From Bog-756 sp963753905 (GTDB lineage Bacteria > Actinomycetota > Acidimicrobiia > Acidimicrobiales > RAAP-2): a DNA stretch of 64,000 nt. Location of the stretch: assembly GCA_963753905.1 (NCBI GenBank), contig CAVWDZ010000001.1, forward strand, positions 124,001 to 188,000, in the 5' to 3' direction. Made by a program: the position numbers and the translations under genes. Positions within the stretch are counted from its first letter, which is position 1. Each line of letters opens with the position of its first letter. Of this stretch, positions 19,883 to 27,600 are shown piece by piece. A model generated the notes under the pieces. That model was not told the origin of the DNA, searched no databases, and saw nothing but the letters and a program-made list of their open reading frames with translations.

Positions 19883-20359
19883 TCAGCGGACGAGCGGGCC
19901 GGCGTCCTCGTACCCCTGGCGCACCCCCTGGCCGGCGAGCGCGGCAAGCCGCCCGGGTTCGTAGAGCATCCAGTAGGCGTTGCGGGCGTGCTTGCGGGAC
20001 CGATTCACACAGACCACGGCCAGCGCGGCCGGATCCTCCTCTTCGCTCTCGTGCACGAAGACCTCGAGGATGTGGGTGGACGTCATGAGCTGGGCCAGCA
20101 TGATCCCCTGGGACGCCTCGTGGGCGCAGACCTGGTCGATGGCGGCCCGGCCCGGCATCCCGAGCGCGACGACGATGCGACACCCTTCCCCTTCGATGAT
20201 GCGTTTGCAGGCCACGCCGAGGTCCTTGAAGCCGGGAACGGTACGGCGGACCACCTCGAAGGTGGTGCCGAACCCGGGGCAGGTCTCGAGCTCCGCGACG
20301 GCCTCGCTACCCATGTCGAAGCGGGCGAACATGGTGTCGACGACCCCGATCCGGTCCAT
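19883..20359 (-). CDS. ribC: Archaeal-type riboflavin synthase (RibC, lumazine-synthase fold)
   Basis: 158 aa. The sequence follows the archaeal RibC pattern along its whole length: IGVVDTMFARFDM at the start, RRTVPGFKDLGVACKR near residues 38-53, EGEGCRIVVALGMPGRA, the signature QVCAHEASQGIMLAQLMT, HILEVFVHE, and the tail AGQGVRQGYEDAGP. This enzyme dismutates two 6,7-dimethyl-8-ribityllumazine molecules into riboflavin. It is homologous to lumazine synthase, not to the two-barrel bacterial riboflavin synthase. The ATG at 20359 has GGTAGG nine bases upstream; an ATG three codons earlier lacks spacing. The gene stands alone, divergent from bioD, with no other rib genes in the window. Transfer from archaea is an inference. 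Confidence 0.88.
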   Translation of the reverse strand: MDRIGVVDTMFARFDMGSEAVAELETCPGFGTTFEVVRRTVPGFKDLGVACKRIIEGEGCRIVVALGMPGRAAIDQVCAHEASQGIMLAQLMTSTHILEVFVHESEEEDPAALAVVCVNRSRKHARNAYWMLYEPGRLAALAGQGVRQGYEDAGPLVR

Positions 20360-20471
20360 GTCACGCATCCTACCGGGGGCCCCTGCGCGCGGGTCCGGTT
20401 CGACCGGTCGCCGGAGCGTGCCGGCCAGGCCGGTTCGACCGTGTGCGCGCGGGTCGGCAAGACTCGAGGCG

Positions 20472-21170
20472 ATGAGCGTGCGCCCGGAACGGATCGTCCT
20501 GGTGTGCGGCACGGGGACCGAGGTGGGCAAGACCTGGGTGGCGGCGCGCCTGCTCGGCGAGCTCCGCTCCCGCGGGATCACGGTCGCCGCACGAAAGCCT
20601 GCCCAGTCCTTCGACATCGACGGTGTCGGCACCCCGCTCGGCGGGCCGACCGACGCCGAGGTGCTCGGGAGCGCCTCCGGTGAGCATCCCGACCGGGTCT
20701 GCCACGCCTTCCGCTCCTACCACCGGGCCATGTCGCCCCCGATGGCCGCCGAGGCACTCGGGCTCGCGCCCTTCACGGTGGACGACCTGGTGTCGGAGCT
20801 CGACTGGCCGGACCATCCGGTCGGGGTCGGGTTGGTCGAGATGGCCGGCGGTGTGCGCTCGCCCCAGGCGGTCGACGGGGACGCCACGGACGTGGCCGCC
20901 AGGCTCCGTCCCGACCTGGTGGTCCTCGTGGCCGACGCCGGCCTCGGGACCATCAACACCGTGCGTCTCTCGATGGACGCCCTCATTGCTGCCGGCGATG
21001 GCGGACCGGCAGCCCCGGTTGTCGTGCTCGACAGGTACGACAGCCGTCACGAGATCCACTGTCGCAACCGCCAGTGGCTCGCCGAGCGCGACGGCTACCG
21101 GGTGATCACCCTGCCGGGGGAGGAGCGCGCCCTCGCCGATCTGGTGGTCAGAGTCCGGCCGGCCGGTTGA
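20472..21170 (+). CDS. bioD: ATP-dependent dethiobiotin synthetase
   Basis: 232 aa. Closes the ureido ring of dethiobiotin from 7,8-diaminopelargonate, CO2 and ATP, the penultimate step of biotin synthesis. The P-loop GTGTEVGKTW is at residues 13-22, followed by KPAQSF and the family motif VGLVEMAGGVRSP near 119-131 (normally EGAGG). The ATG at 20472 begins the conserved part; an in-frame extension to 19980 is antisense to the riboflavin synthase gene and is not coding. bioB lies about 10.5 kb away on the other strand; bioA and bioF are not in the window. The 3' end overlaps the convergent SDR gene by 23 bases. Confidence 0.88.
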   Translation: MSVRPERIVLVCGTGTEVGKTWVAARLLGELRSRGITVAARKPAQSFDIDGVGTPLGGPTDAEVLGSASGEHPDRVCHAFRSYHRAMSPPMAAEALGLAPFTVDDLVSELDWPDHPVGVGLVEMAGGVRSPQAVDGDATDVAARLRPDLVVLVADAGLGTINTVRLSMDALIAAGDGGPAAPVVVLDRYDSRHEIHCRNRQWLAERDGYRVITLPGEERALADLVVRVRPAG

Positions 21171-22005
21171 CGAAGCGGCGGGCCGCCGGCGAGTAGAACC
21201 ACCCGCCACCCGCCAGCGTGCCCCCGTCGACGGGGATGTTGTGCCCGGTCACGAACGCCGAGAGGTCGGACGCCAGGAAGAGGGCCACCCGGGCCTGGTC
21301 CTCGGGCCGCCCGATCCGCCCGACCGGGGCCCACGAGGGCCACAGCTCGTCGTCCCCGGAGCCGTCGGCGAGATAGTCGACCTGGGGGGTCTGGGTCAGG
21401 TCGGGTCCGATCCCGTTGACCCGCACACCCGAGCGCCCCATCGACACCGCAAGGCTGGTCGTGAAGTGGGCGACGGCCGCCTTCATCGCCGCGTAGACCG
21501 GGTCGAGCGGGTAGCCACGCATCCCCTCGACCGAGTGCACGTTGACGATGGACCCGCCCCCGGTCTCGACCATGGGACCGAGGAAGGCGCGGGTGACCGC
21601 CAAGACGTGGAGCAGGTTGATCTCGTACATGGCCTGCCACGACTCGGGGGTCGACACGTCGAAGCGGACGAGTGGGCGGTAGTCGCCCACATTGTTGACC
21701 AGGACGTCGACCCGGCCGTGGGCGTCGAGCACGGCCGCGGCGAGCGAGTCGACGCCGTCCGCGGTGGTCACGTCGACCGTGTGGGCCCGCACCGTCCCGC
21801 CGGAGTCCTCGACCGCGGCCACCACTGCTGCGGCGCGTGCGGGGTCCACTTCGGCCACTTCGACCCGGGCGCCATGGGCGGCGAAGAGCCCGGTGATGGC
21901 GGCTCCGATGCCGGCGCCGCCACCGGTGACGACGGCCACCTTCCCGTCGAGCAGCCGGGTCCAGTCGTCGATGCCGGGGGCGTCGTCCGGTCGTTGCGGG
22001 CTCAT
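21148..22005 (-). CDS. Short-chain dehydrogenase/reductase
   Basis: 285 aa. Classical SDR: cofactor motif TGGGAGIG near residues 27-34, NNVG after the fourth strand, catalytic Ser in VNVHSVEG, and YAAMK as the YxxxK pair. VDGGTLAGGGW at the C-terminus is typical of family members. An Asp at the end of the second strand (EVAEVDPARA) suggests NAD(H) rather than NADP(H). The substrate is unknown; the surrounding lipid-metabolism genes suggest a hydroxyacyl or steroid-like alcohol. It lies 59 bases downstream of the SCO6745-like gene on the same strand, likely one transcript. Confidence 0.88.
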   Translation of the reverse strand: MSPQRPDDAPGIDDWTRLLDGKVAVVTGGGAGIGAAITGLFAAHGARVEVAEVDPARAAAVVAAVEDSGGTVRAHTVDVTTADGVDSLAAAVLDAHGRVDVLVNNVGDYRPLVRFDVSTPESWQAMYEINLLHVLAVTRAFLGPMVETGGGSIVNVHSVEGMRGYPLDPVYAAMKAAVAHFTTSLAVSMGRSGVRVNGIGPDLTQTPQVDYLADGSGDDELWPSWAPVGRIGRPEDQARVALFLASDLSAFVTGHNIPVDGGTLAGGGWFYSPAARRFVNRPAGL

Positions 22006-22063
22006 GGTCCTCCTCGTCGGGCGGCGCGGCCGGGTGTCCCGGCTCCCGCCGGCTGCTCCTGTC

Positions 22064-22954
22064 TCAGGCCTGGCCTGCCCCGGCCCGAAAGCCGGACGCG
22101 GCCACGATCGCCCGTGAGAACGGTCGGGCCAGTCCCCGCAGCTCTGCACAGCCGTCCTCGCCGAGGGCCTCGTAGCCGTGGGCCGAGAGACGGTCGGTGG
22201 CTTCTTCGATCTGCGCGCGGACCGTCGACCCCTCCTCGCTGAGGGCGAGCCGGTCGGCGGTGCCGGCGGGCCGGAGCCAGCCGCGCGACCGGAGGCGGTC
22301 GGAGGCGGCCTCCCATTCGTCGGGTGGCCAGCCACGCGTCTCGCGCAGGAACCCGACCGGCGGCTCCCCGGTGGTCTCGTGGAGGACCAGGGCTTCGACC
22401 GGTCCGATCCCGTGATCGACGAGCTGGGTGAGGTGGCCGTCGCCGCGGAACTCGCGCAGCAGCGTCTGCGCGTGCCAGAGGACGAGGTGTGGTGGCTCGG
22501 GCCAGGGAAGGCCGGCGTGCCCGGCGAAGAGGGGCCGCCCCTCGGGTCGTTCGGCCGCCCGCTCGGCCGCCCGGCGTGCCAGTGTCGCCGCCCGCTCCAT
22601 GTCTTCCGAGTCGACCGCCTCGCCGAGCATCCGGCGCAGCGCCTCGCCCGCCGCCGCGGTGCGCGCCTCGAGGACCCGAGCCGGAGGGCTCGTCTGCCAG
22701 ACCCCCTCCATCGCCGCGTGGACGAGCGCCGGCGAGAAGTTGAAGAAGGTGGCGACCACGGTGTCGGCACCGACCGCTCCCATCGCCGCAGCACGTGATG
22801 CGAAGTAGCCCGACGGCCCCCGCAGGCCGAGGCTCCGGTAGGAAGCGTCCGCCTCGGGGGCGAAGTAGACCATGTTGTGGAGGGGCTCGAGGGTGCGCCA
22901 GGTCTTGCGGGCGGTGAGCCCGGGCAGGGAGGTGGTCGGGGCGTCTGCGGCCAT
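22064..22954 (-). CDS. SCO6745-family helix-turn-helix-like protein
   Basis: 296 aa, almost wholly helical. It opens with ARKTWRTLEPLHNMVYFAPEA (from about residue 15), which, with LGLRGPSGYFASRAAAMG, is the hallmark of the actinobacterial SCO6745 family; the C-terminal third (ALVLHETTGEPPVGFLRETRGW onwards) resembles a winged helix-turn-helix of the MarR type (RLRSRGWL, LALSEEGSTVRAQIEEATD). The role is unknown, plausibly a regulator or ligand-binding protein. It starts 150 bases from the divergent NfeD-like gene and precedes the SDR gene in the same orientation. Confidence 0.75.
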   Translation of the reverse strand: MAADAPTTSLPGLTARKTWRTLEPLHNMVYFAPEADASYRSLGLRGPSGYFASRAAAMGAVGADTVVATFFNFSPALVHAAMEGVWQTSPPARVLEARTAAAGEALRRMLGEAVDSEDMERAATLARRAAERAAERPEGRPLFAGHAGLPWPEPPHLVLWHAQTLLREFRGDGHLTQLVDHGIGPVEALVLHETTGEPPVGFLRETRGWPPDEWEAASDRLRSRGWLRPAGTADRLALSEEGSTVRAQIEEATDRLSAHGYEALGEDGCAELRGLARPFSRAIVAASGFRAGAGQA

Positions 22955-23104
22955 GGACCACGGTAACCCGGCGCGGCGCGTCCGGAGGCGTCCGGGGAGG
23001 GACCGGTCCGGGCCACCCCGTGTAGTTTGGAGCGGGGAACGCGCATCGTTGGGGTACGGGAGGACGGGGGCGTGGTAGGTCGGGGCCGGAAACAGGAGAC
23101 CGCG

Positions 23105-23320
23105 ATGTTGAACGGAGTGCCGGGCATGATCGGCGAGACGGCGGTGGTGACCAAAGAGGTCACCGATCGCCACCTGCCCGGTTCGGTCCTCGCCCGCGGG
23201 GAGACCTGGTTCGCCGTCTCGCTCTTCCCGGGCACGACTATCGCGCCGGGCACCACCGTGGTCGTGGCCGACGTCGACCGCGGACTGCTCGTGGTGTACC
23301 CGACCGACGACGCCGGCTGA
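23105..23320 (+). CDS. Small NfeD-like OB-fold protein
   Basis: 71 aa. The pattern MIGETAVVTKEV, GSVLARGETWFAVS and IAPGTTVVVADVDRGLLVVYP is that of the C-terminal OB-fold domain of NfeD proteins, here alone without membrane or protease parts. NfeD proteins are found next to SPFH (stomatin/flotillin) genes and are thought to bind or organise them at the membrane. The SPFH gene starts 90 bases downstream, which supports the call. The ATG at 23105 follows a GGAAACAGGAGACCGCG stretch; an internal ATG at 23129 is also possible. Confidence 0.75.
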   Translation: MLNGVPGMIGETAVVTKEVTDRHLPGSVLARGETWFAVSLFPGTTIAPGTTVVVADVDRGLLVVYPTDDAG

Positions 23321-23410
23321 GCCCACCGCGCGGACCCGGAGGCACGCAGCGCTCCCCTGCGCCGCGCCGGGGTGCACCGGTGCGTAAGGTGGGGGGAGGA
23401 GGTGGTCGTC

Positions 23411-24415
23411 ATGATCATCGCATCAACTGCAGCAGCGTCCGTCGCGATCGCGGTGGTCGGGTTCTTCGTCTTCGCCTTCATCGTCATCTTCCTGAGGTCC
23501 TGCCTCAAGGTGGTCCAGCAGGGGTGCGTCGGTGTGGTCAAGCGCTTCGGCGAGTTCCGGACCATCAAGCAACCGGGCTTGCACGTGCTCGTGCCGCTCG
23601 CGGACCGCATGGACAAGGTGGACATCCGCGAGTTCCCCCGCACCGGTGACCAGCAGGCCGTGATCACCAAGGACAACGTGTCGCTCTGGGTCAGCGCGAC
23701 CATCTTCTGTCAGGTGACCGATGTGAAGCTGGCCCTTTTCGAGGTCAACGACTTCGGCCTGGCCATCGACCAGATGGCCCGCACCGCATTGCGCGCCGTG
23801 TTCGGCGAACTGACCCTCGACCAGTCGCTCTCCGAGCGCGAGACCATCAACACCAAGATGCAGGACCACATGGCCGAGGCCACCCTCAAGTGGGGGGTCC
23901 GGCTCAACCGCATCGAGATCCTCGACATCACCCCTCCCAACAACGTGCTGCAGGCCATGTCGGAGCAGAAGGAGGCCGAGCAGCACAAGCGGGCCGCGAT
24001 CCTGAAGTCCGAGGGGGAGCAGCAGTCGGCCATCAACAGCGCCCAGGGGCGCAAGCAGGCCAACGTGCTCGAGGCCGAGGGGCAGAAGCAGGCCTCGATC
24101 CTCGCCGCCGAAGCCCAGAAGCAGGTCCTCGAGCTGCGTGCCGACGGTGAGAAGCGCGCCGCCGAGCTGCGCGGCGAGGGAGAGGCACTCGCCCTCGAGG
24201 CCATCGACAAGGCCGAGATCAAGCCCAACACCCTCGCCATCATGCAGCTGCGCGCCCTGCAGGCCGTCGCCACCTCGCCCAACTCGAAGATCGTGGTGCC
24301 CTATGAGGCCGCCGGACTGGTCGGGGCGGCGGAGGCCCTGGTGGGGGTCATCACGGGCGTCGGCGTTCCCGGTGAGCCGGTGGCCGAGAACGGAAAGGCC
24401 CGCCAGCCCTCCTGA
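23411..24415 (+). CDS. SPFH-domain (stomatin/prohibitin-type) membrane scaffold protein
   Basis: 334 aa from the ATG preceded by GGGAGGAGGTGG. One N-terminal membrane helix (about residues 5-30) is followed by an SPFH domain (about 33-210): VVQQGCVGVVKRFGEFR, then PRTGDQQAVITKDNVSLWVSA and IEILDITPPNNVLQAMSEQKEAE. The C-terminal part is an Ala/Glu/Gln-rich coiled coil (about 195-285) with repeats such as EGQKQASILAAEAQKQ. Family members form membrane microdomain scaffolds and modulate proteases such as FtsH. Paired here with a minimal NfeD-like protein. Confidence 0.9.
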   Translation: MIIASTAAASVAIAVVGFFVFAFIVIFLRSCLKVVQQGCVGVVKRFGEFRTIKQPGLHVLVPLADRMDKVDIREFPRTGDQQAVITKDNVSLWVSATIFCQVTDVKLALFEVNDFGLAIDQMARTALRAVFGELTLDQSLSERETINTKMQDHMAEATLKWGVRLNRIEILDITPPNNVLQAMSEQKEAEQHKRAAILKSEGEQQSAINSAQGRKQANVLEAEGQKQASILAAEAQKQVLELRADGEKRAAELRGEGEALALEAIDKAEIKPNTLAIMQLRALQAVATSPNSKIVVPYEAAGLVGAAEALVGVITGVGVPGEPVAENGKARQPS

Positions 24416-24434
24416 GCACCGGCGACGATGGCGC

Positions 24435-26033
24435 CTACTTGAGCTCCACCAGGTCGAGCGCCTCGTCCCGCCAGTGGGTGAAGACCTCGTCGGGCAGGGT
24501 CAGGCTGTGGGTGGGGTCGAGCGCTTCGACGAAGGAGCGGTCGTGGCTCACCACCACGATGGTCCCCGGCCAGTTGCCGAGCATGGTGCCGACTGCTTCG
24601 ATCGAGGTCGGATCGAGGTTGTTGGTGGGTTCGTCAAGCAGCAGCAGGTTGGCCCGGCCCGCTGCCAGCATGGCCAGGCCGAGCTTGGCCCGCTCGCCGC
24701 CCGAGAGCGTCCTGGGCATCTGGTGGGCCGCCTTGCCGGCGATCCCGAACGAGCCCAACAGCGACCGTCGCTCGGTCTCGTTGACCAGGACGGTGTCGTC
24801 GATGTTCCCGAGCACGGTCTTGTCCGGGTCGACCTGTTCGTGCTCCTGGGCGAAGTAGCCGGGAGTCACGTTGATCCCGAGTTCCACAGCGCCCTCGGAC
24901 GGCTCCTGGACTCCTGCCAGGCAGCGAAGCAGGCTCGACTTGCCTGCGCCATTGCGACCGATGATCACCACCCGGTCTCCCCGCAGGCAGTGGAAGTCGA
25001 CATCCGCGAGCACGGTGAGGTCGCCGTAGCGGACGGACAGCCGGCGGACCCGGAGCGGGACCTCGCCCGACCGGGCCGGGGTCGGCAGGGTGAACGCGCT
25101 CTTCCGCTCGCGGCGGCGCACCTCTGTCCTCTGTGATTCGAGGCGTTCGACCCGCTTGTCGAGGGACTTGGCGATCCGGGCCCGGCGGTTGGTGCTCCCC
25201 CGCATCGAGTCGGCAAGCGTCGAGAGCCGGGTGATCTCACGGCCCTCGAGCAGGGCCGAGCGCTCGCGTTGGGACTGGTCGGTCTCGAGCTGGACCAGGT
25301 ACGAGGAGTAGGTGCCCTTGAACTCGTGGAGACGGCCGTCGGACAGGTGCAGGACCTTGTGGATCGACCGGTCGAGCAGTTTGAGATCGTGCGAGACGAC
25401 CAGGATGGACCCGGGGAAGCGCTCGAGCTCGTCCATCAGCCACCGTTTTGCCGGGAGGTCGAGATGGTTGGTCGGCTCGTCGAGGATCATGGTGTCGGGT
25501 GCCTGGAAGAGGATCCGGATCAGATCGACCCGGCGTCGCTGGCCTCCGGAGAGGGTCTCGATGTCCTCGAGGAGCAGCTCCTGGCGGAGTCCGAGACCGT
25601 CGGCCAGCCGGGCCATGGTGGACTCGGCCTCGTAGCCCCCGTTCTCACGGAACTGCTCCTCGAGGTCGGAGAACAGCGCGATGTTCTCCTGCGAGGGATC
25701 CTTGGACATCTGGGTCCGGGCCTTGCCCAGGGCGTCGTCGAGAACGTCGAGGCCCCTGCCCGAGAGGACGTGGGAGAAGCCGCTCGGGTCGAGGCCGAGT
25801 CCGCGGGGATCGGGAACCTGGGGAAGGTAGCCGAAGGTGCCCCGGACCCGCGCGTTGCCGGTCGAGCGGACGTTGCGTCCCGGCTCGTCGATGATCACCG
25901 AGAGGAACGTCGACTTGCCGGTTCCGTTCCTCCCCACCAGTCCGACCTTCTCGCCGGCGCCCACCACGAAGGACGCGTCCGAGAGCAGGGTGCGGTCACC
26001 GATCTCGATGGTGAGGGAGGATCCGACGATCAT
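24435..26033 (-). CDS. ABC-F family ATPase (translation-associated, Uup/Ettα-like)
   Basis: 532 aa, soluble, two ATP-binding domains and no membrane domain. Domain 1: Walker A GRNGTGKST at residues 34-42, signature LSGGQRRRVDL, Walker B MILDEPTNHLD. A charged linker (about 240-310, with ERSALLEGREITRLS and RRRERKSAF) separates it from domain 2: GRNGAGKSS, LSGGERAKLGLAML, LLLDEPTNNLD. ABC-F proteins bind the ribosomal E site and rescue stalled or drug-blocked ribosomes. The ATG at 26033 opens the first domain strand; an upstream in-frame extension to 26084 is unlikely. Whether it confers antibiotic resistance cannot be told from sequence. Confidence 0.9.
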   Translation of the reverse strand: MIVGSSLTIEIGDRTLLSDASFVVGAGEKVGLVGRNGTGKSTFLSVIIDEPGRNVRSTGNARVRGTFGYLPQVPDPRGLGLDPSGFSHVLSGRGLDVLDDALGKARTQMSKDPSQENIALFSDLEEQFRENGGYEAESTMARLADGLGLRQELLLEDIETLSGGQRRRVDLIRILFQAPDTMILDEPTNHLDLPAKRWLMDELERFPGSILVVSHDLKLLDRSIHKVLHLSDGRLHEFKGTYSSYLVQLETDQSQRERSALLEGREITRLSTLADSMRGSTNRRARIAKSLDKRVERLESQRTEVRRRERKSAFTLPTPARSGEVPLRVRRLSVRYGDLTVLADVDFHCLRGDRVVIIGRNGAGKSSLLRCLAGVQEPSEGAVELGINVTPGYFAQEHEQVDPDKTVLGNIDDTVLVNETERRSLLGSFGIAGKAAHQMPRTLSGGERAKLGLAMLAAGRANLLLLDEPTNNLDPTSIEAVGTMLGNWPGTIVVVSHDRSFVEALDPTHSLTLPDEVFTHWRDEALDLVELK

Positions 26034-26150
26034 TGGGGAGCGGCGTGACCGAACCGCATCCGGGGGGTCCCCGGGTCGCGGCACCGGGGATCCCGGCGGG
26101 TCAGGCCGGCGTCAGTCTCCCACACCGGTGAGGCGGCTCTGCCCGACGGC

Positions 26151-26182
26151 GTCAGAGCGGGACAACCGCTCCCGCTTCTGAC
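26151..26182. repeat. Inverted repeat (12-bp stem with one bulged base)
   Basis: GTCAGAGCGGGA at 26151-26162 faces TCCCGCTTCTGAC at 26170-26182. It lies in the 329-base gene-free region 26034-26362 between the ABC-F gene and a divergent hypothetical gene. No T-tract follows on either strand. Otherwise I see no coding frame in this gap. Confidence 0.6.
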
Positions 26183-26203
26183 CGACGGGTGTGTCACCGC
26201 GGC

Positions 26204-26229
26204 CGAACTGCCATCGACCAGGCAGTTCG
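26204..26229. repeat. Inverted repeat (perfect 9-bp stem)
   Basis: CGAACTGCC at 26204-26212 pairs with GGCAGTTCG at 26221-26229 across an 8-base loop. It sits 21 bases from the preceding hairpin, in the divergent control region ahead of the hypothetical gene at 26363. Confidence 0.6.
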
Positions 26230-26362
26230 AACTCGTGGAGCAGCTGATTCCGTCACACTCACGACACATGAGCACGCAGACAGTGCGAGGTCTACCGTTG
26301 TGTCCACCATCGAGCGGGAGAGGCGGTCGACCGTTGGGAGCACTGGGACCTTGGGGCCGAAC

Positions 26363-27292
26363 ATGACTGATCTGGACGGGGTGCGTGTGAAGTTGGCGAT
26401 GGCTCGCGCCAACGCCGAGCAACTGGAGACCATGCTTCGGCCCTTCGTCGAAGCAGCCCAGCGGTCCATCGAGCGGACGCCGAGCGAGAATCCGTTCGAG
26501 GTTGTCTACAAGATCACGAAAGTGCCCTGGATCGATCCGGCATGGAGCGCGATATTCGGACAGGGTATCTACAACATCCGGTCAGCCCTCGACCATCTCG
26601 CCTGGCAACTCGTCCTCCTCGACGGCCAGGAACCCACCAGGGCGACCGAGTTCCCATTGCTGGACACCAACAGGGACAAGAGCGGCCGCAAGGTACAGGT
26701 GGACATCGCTCCCGGCATCAAGCGCCCGGACATCCTGGCGGCTGTCGAGTCGATGCAGCCGTATCACGGGGGCGGCAAGTGGGGGGACCAGCTCGGAGTC
26801 GTAGCCGAGCTCTCTGGGATCGACAGGCATCGCCTGCCCGTTGCGGTCTCGACGATGCTGAACGTCGACAACATCTTCTGGGGTCTCCCAGCGGGGTCGA
26901 CGGCTCCGAGTTGGTGGTTCCCCGTGGGCAAGGCTCTGCAGGAAGGCGACGTGGTCGCGCGGTTCTTGTTCAACGAGCCGGTGGCGCCGGAGGTGTTCGA
27001 TCCCCATCTCGTGCCGCAGATTGCACTCGACGAAGCTCCCCTCGGAAGCCCCTATCGAACGCAGGACCTCGCGAGCCTCCTCGGTGGCTTGGCCAGAATC
27101 GCCGCATTCAAGATCGACACCTTGATCGTTGCGCCCCTCTTCGAGGGTGAGTTGCCGGCCTGGATCGCACCGGGGCCGCCCCGACCCGATGTTTCCCCTC
27201 GGACGGGTGCGCACCCGCTGGAGACCACTGAACGCTGGGGCACCGAGGACAACGGTCAGACGGCTCCCATGGTGGATGCCGAGGCAACGTGA
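26363..27292 (+). CDS. Hypothetical protein with an R-x4-H motif
   Basis: 309 aa; I do not recognise a named family. The ATG gives MTDLDGVRVKLAMARANAEQ, a helical start. Near residue 73 comes YNIRSALDHLAWQLVLLDGQ, in a helix; R-S-A-L-D-H fits the R-x4-6-H spacing of HEPN RNases, but the rest of the HEPN fold cannot be confirmed by eye. The middle contains FPLLDTNRDKSGRK and QPYHGGGKWGDQLGVVAELSGIDRH, and the C-terminus is Pro-rich and polar. Base composition is somewhat lower in GC than its neighbours. It stands alone between divergent and downstream small genes. In-frame codons upstream to 26189 lie over the hairpins and are unlikely to be translated. Confidence 0.6.
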   Translation: MTDLDGVRVKLAMARANAEQLETMLRPFVEAAQRSIERTPSENPFEVVYKITKVPWIDPAWSAIFGQGIYNIRSALDHLAWQLVLLDGQEPTRATEFPLLDTNRDKSGRKVQVDIAPGIKRPDILAAVESMQPYHGGGKWGDQLGVVAELSGIDRHRLPVAVSTMLNVDNIFWGLPAGSTAPSWWFPVGKALQEGDVVARFLFNEPVAPEVFDPHLVPQIALDEAPLGSPYRTQDLASLLGGLARIAAFKIDTLIVAPLFEGELPAWIAPGPPRPDVSPRTGAHPLETTERWGTEDNGQTAPMVDAEAT

Positions 27293-27375
27293 CGTCCCCG
27301 GCGGGTCGGTGACCGAATCCGATCGTCGATCCCGACGGCCGGGTGCCTGGAGAGCTCATCAGCCATACTGGGCGC

Positions 27376-27579
27376 ATGGGATCTCAAGGAAGCAAGCCTC
27401 GCAAGCCGAAGCGCAGAATGGCCAAGGTGCCGAAGTATGAGGAACCCAATCAGGCCGAAGGATTCACCGGGGGATCATTCGGCCGCTCCGGCCATGGCTC
27501 GGATGGCCACCATGCCGAGAAACCCGGGCGGGCCGGTTCCTACTTGCTGAAATTGCTCGGGAAGCAGCCGAAGGCCTAG
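27376..27579 (+). CDS. Small basic hypothetical protein
   Basis: 67 aa: MGSQGSKPRKPKRRMAKVPK, then YEEPNQAEGFTGGSFG, a His/Gly-rich segment, and an amphipathic end SYLLKLLGKQ. Lys/Arg-rich at the start and Gly-rich in the middle; no known domain. CATACT 8 bases before the ATG could be a -10 element giving a nearly leaderless transcript. It is 83 bases after the hypothetical gene at 26363 and convergent with the dihydrouridine synthase gene. Codon usage supports translation only weakly. Confidence 0.45.
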   Translation: MGSQGSKPRKPKRRMAKVPKYEEPNQAEGFTGGSFGRSGHGSDGHHAEKPGRAGSYLLKLLGKQPKA

Positions 27580-27600
27580 TCGCGAGCGGGTCACGGGGGC

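Noticed and set aside
26189..26362. N-terminal extension of the hypothetical protein gene
   Set aside because: These in-frame codons cover two strong inverted repeats and give a sequence with no coding character; the ATG at 26363 is more plausible.
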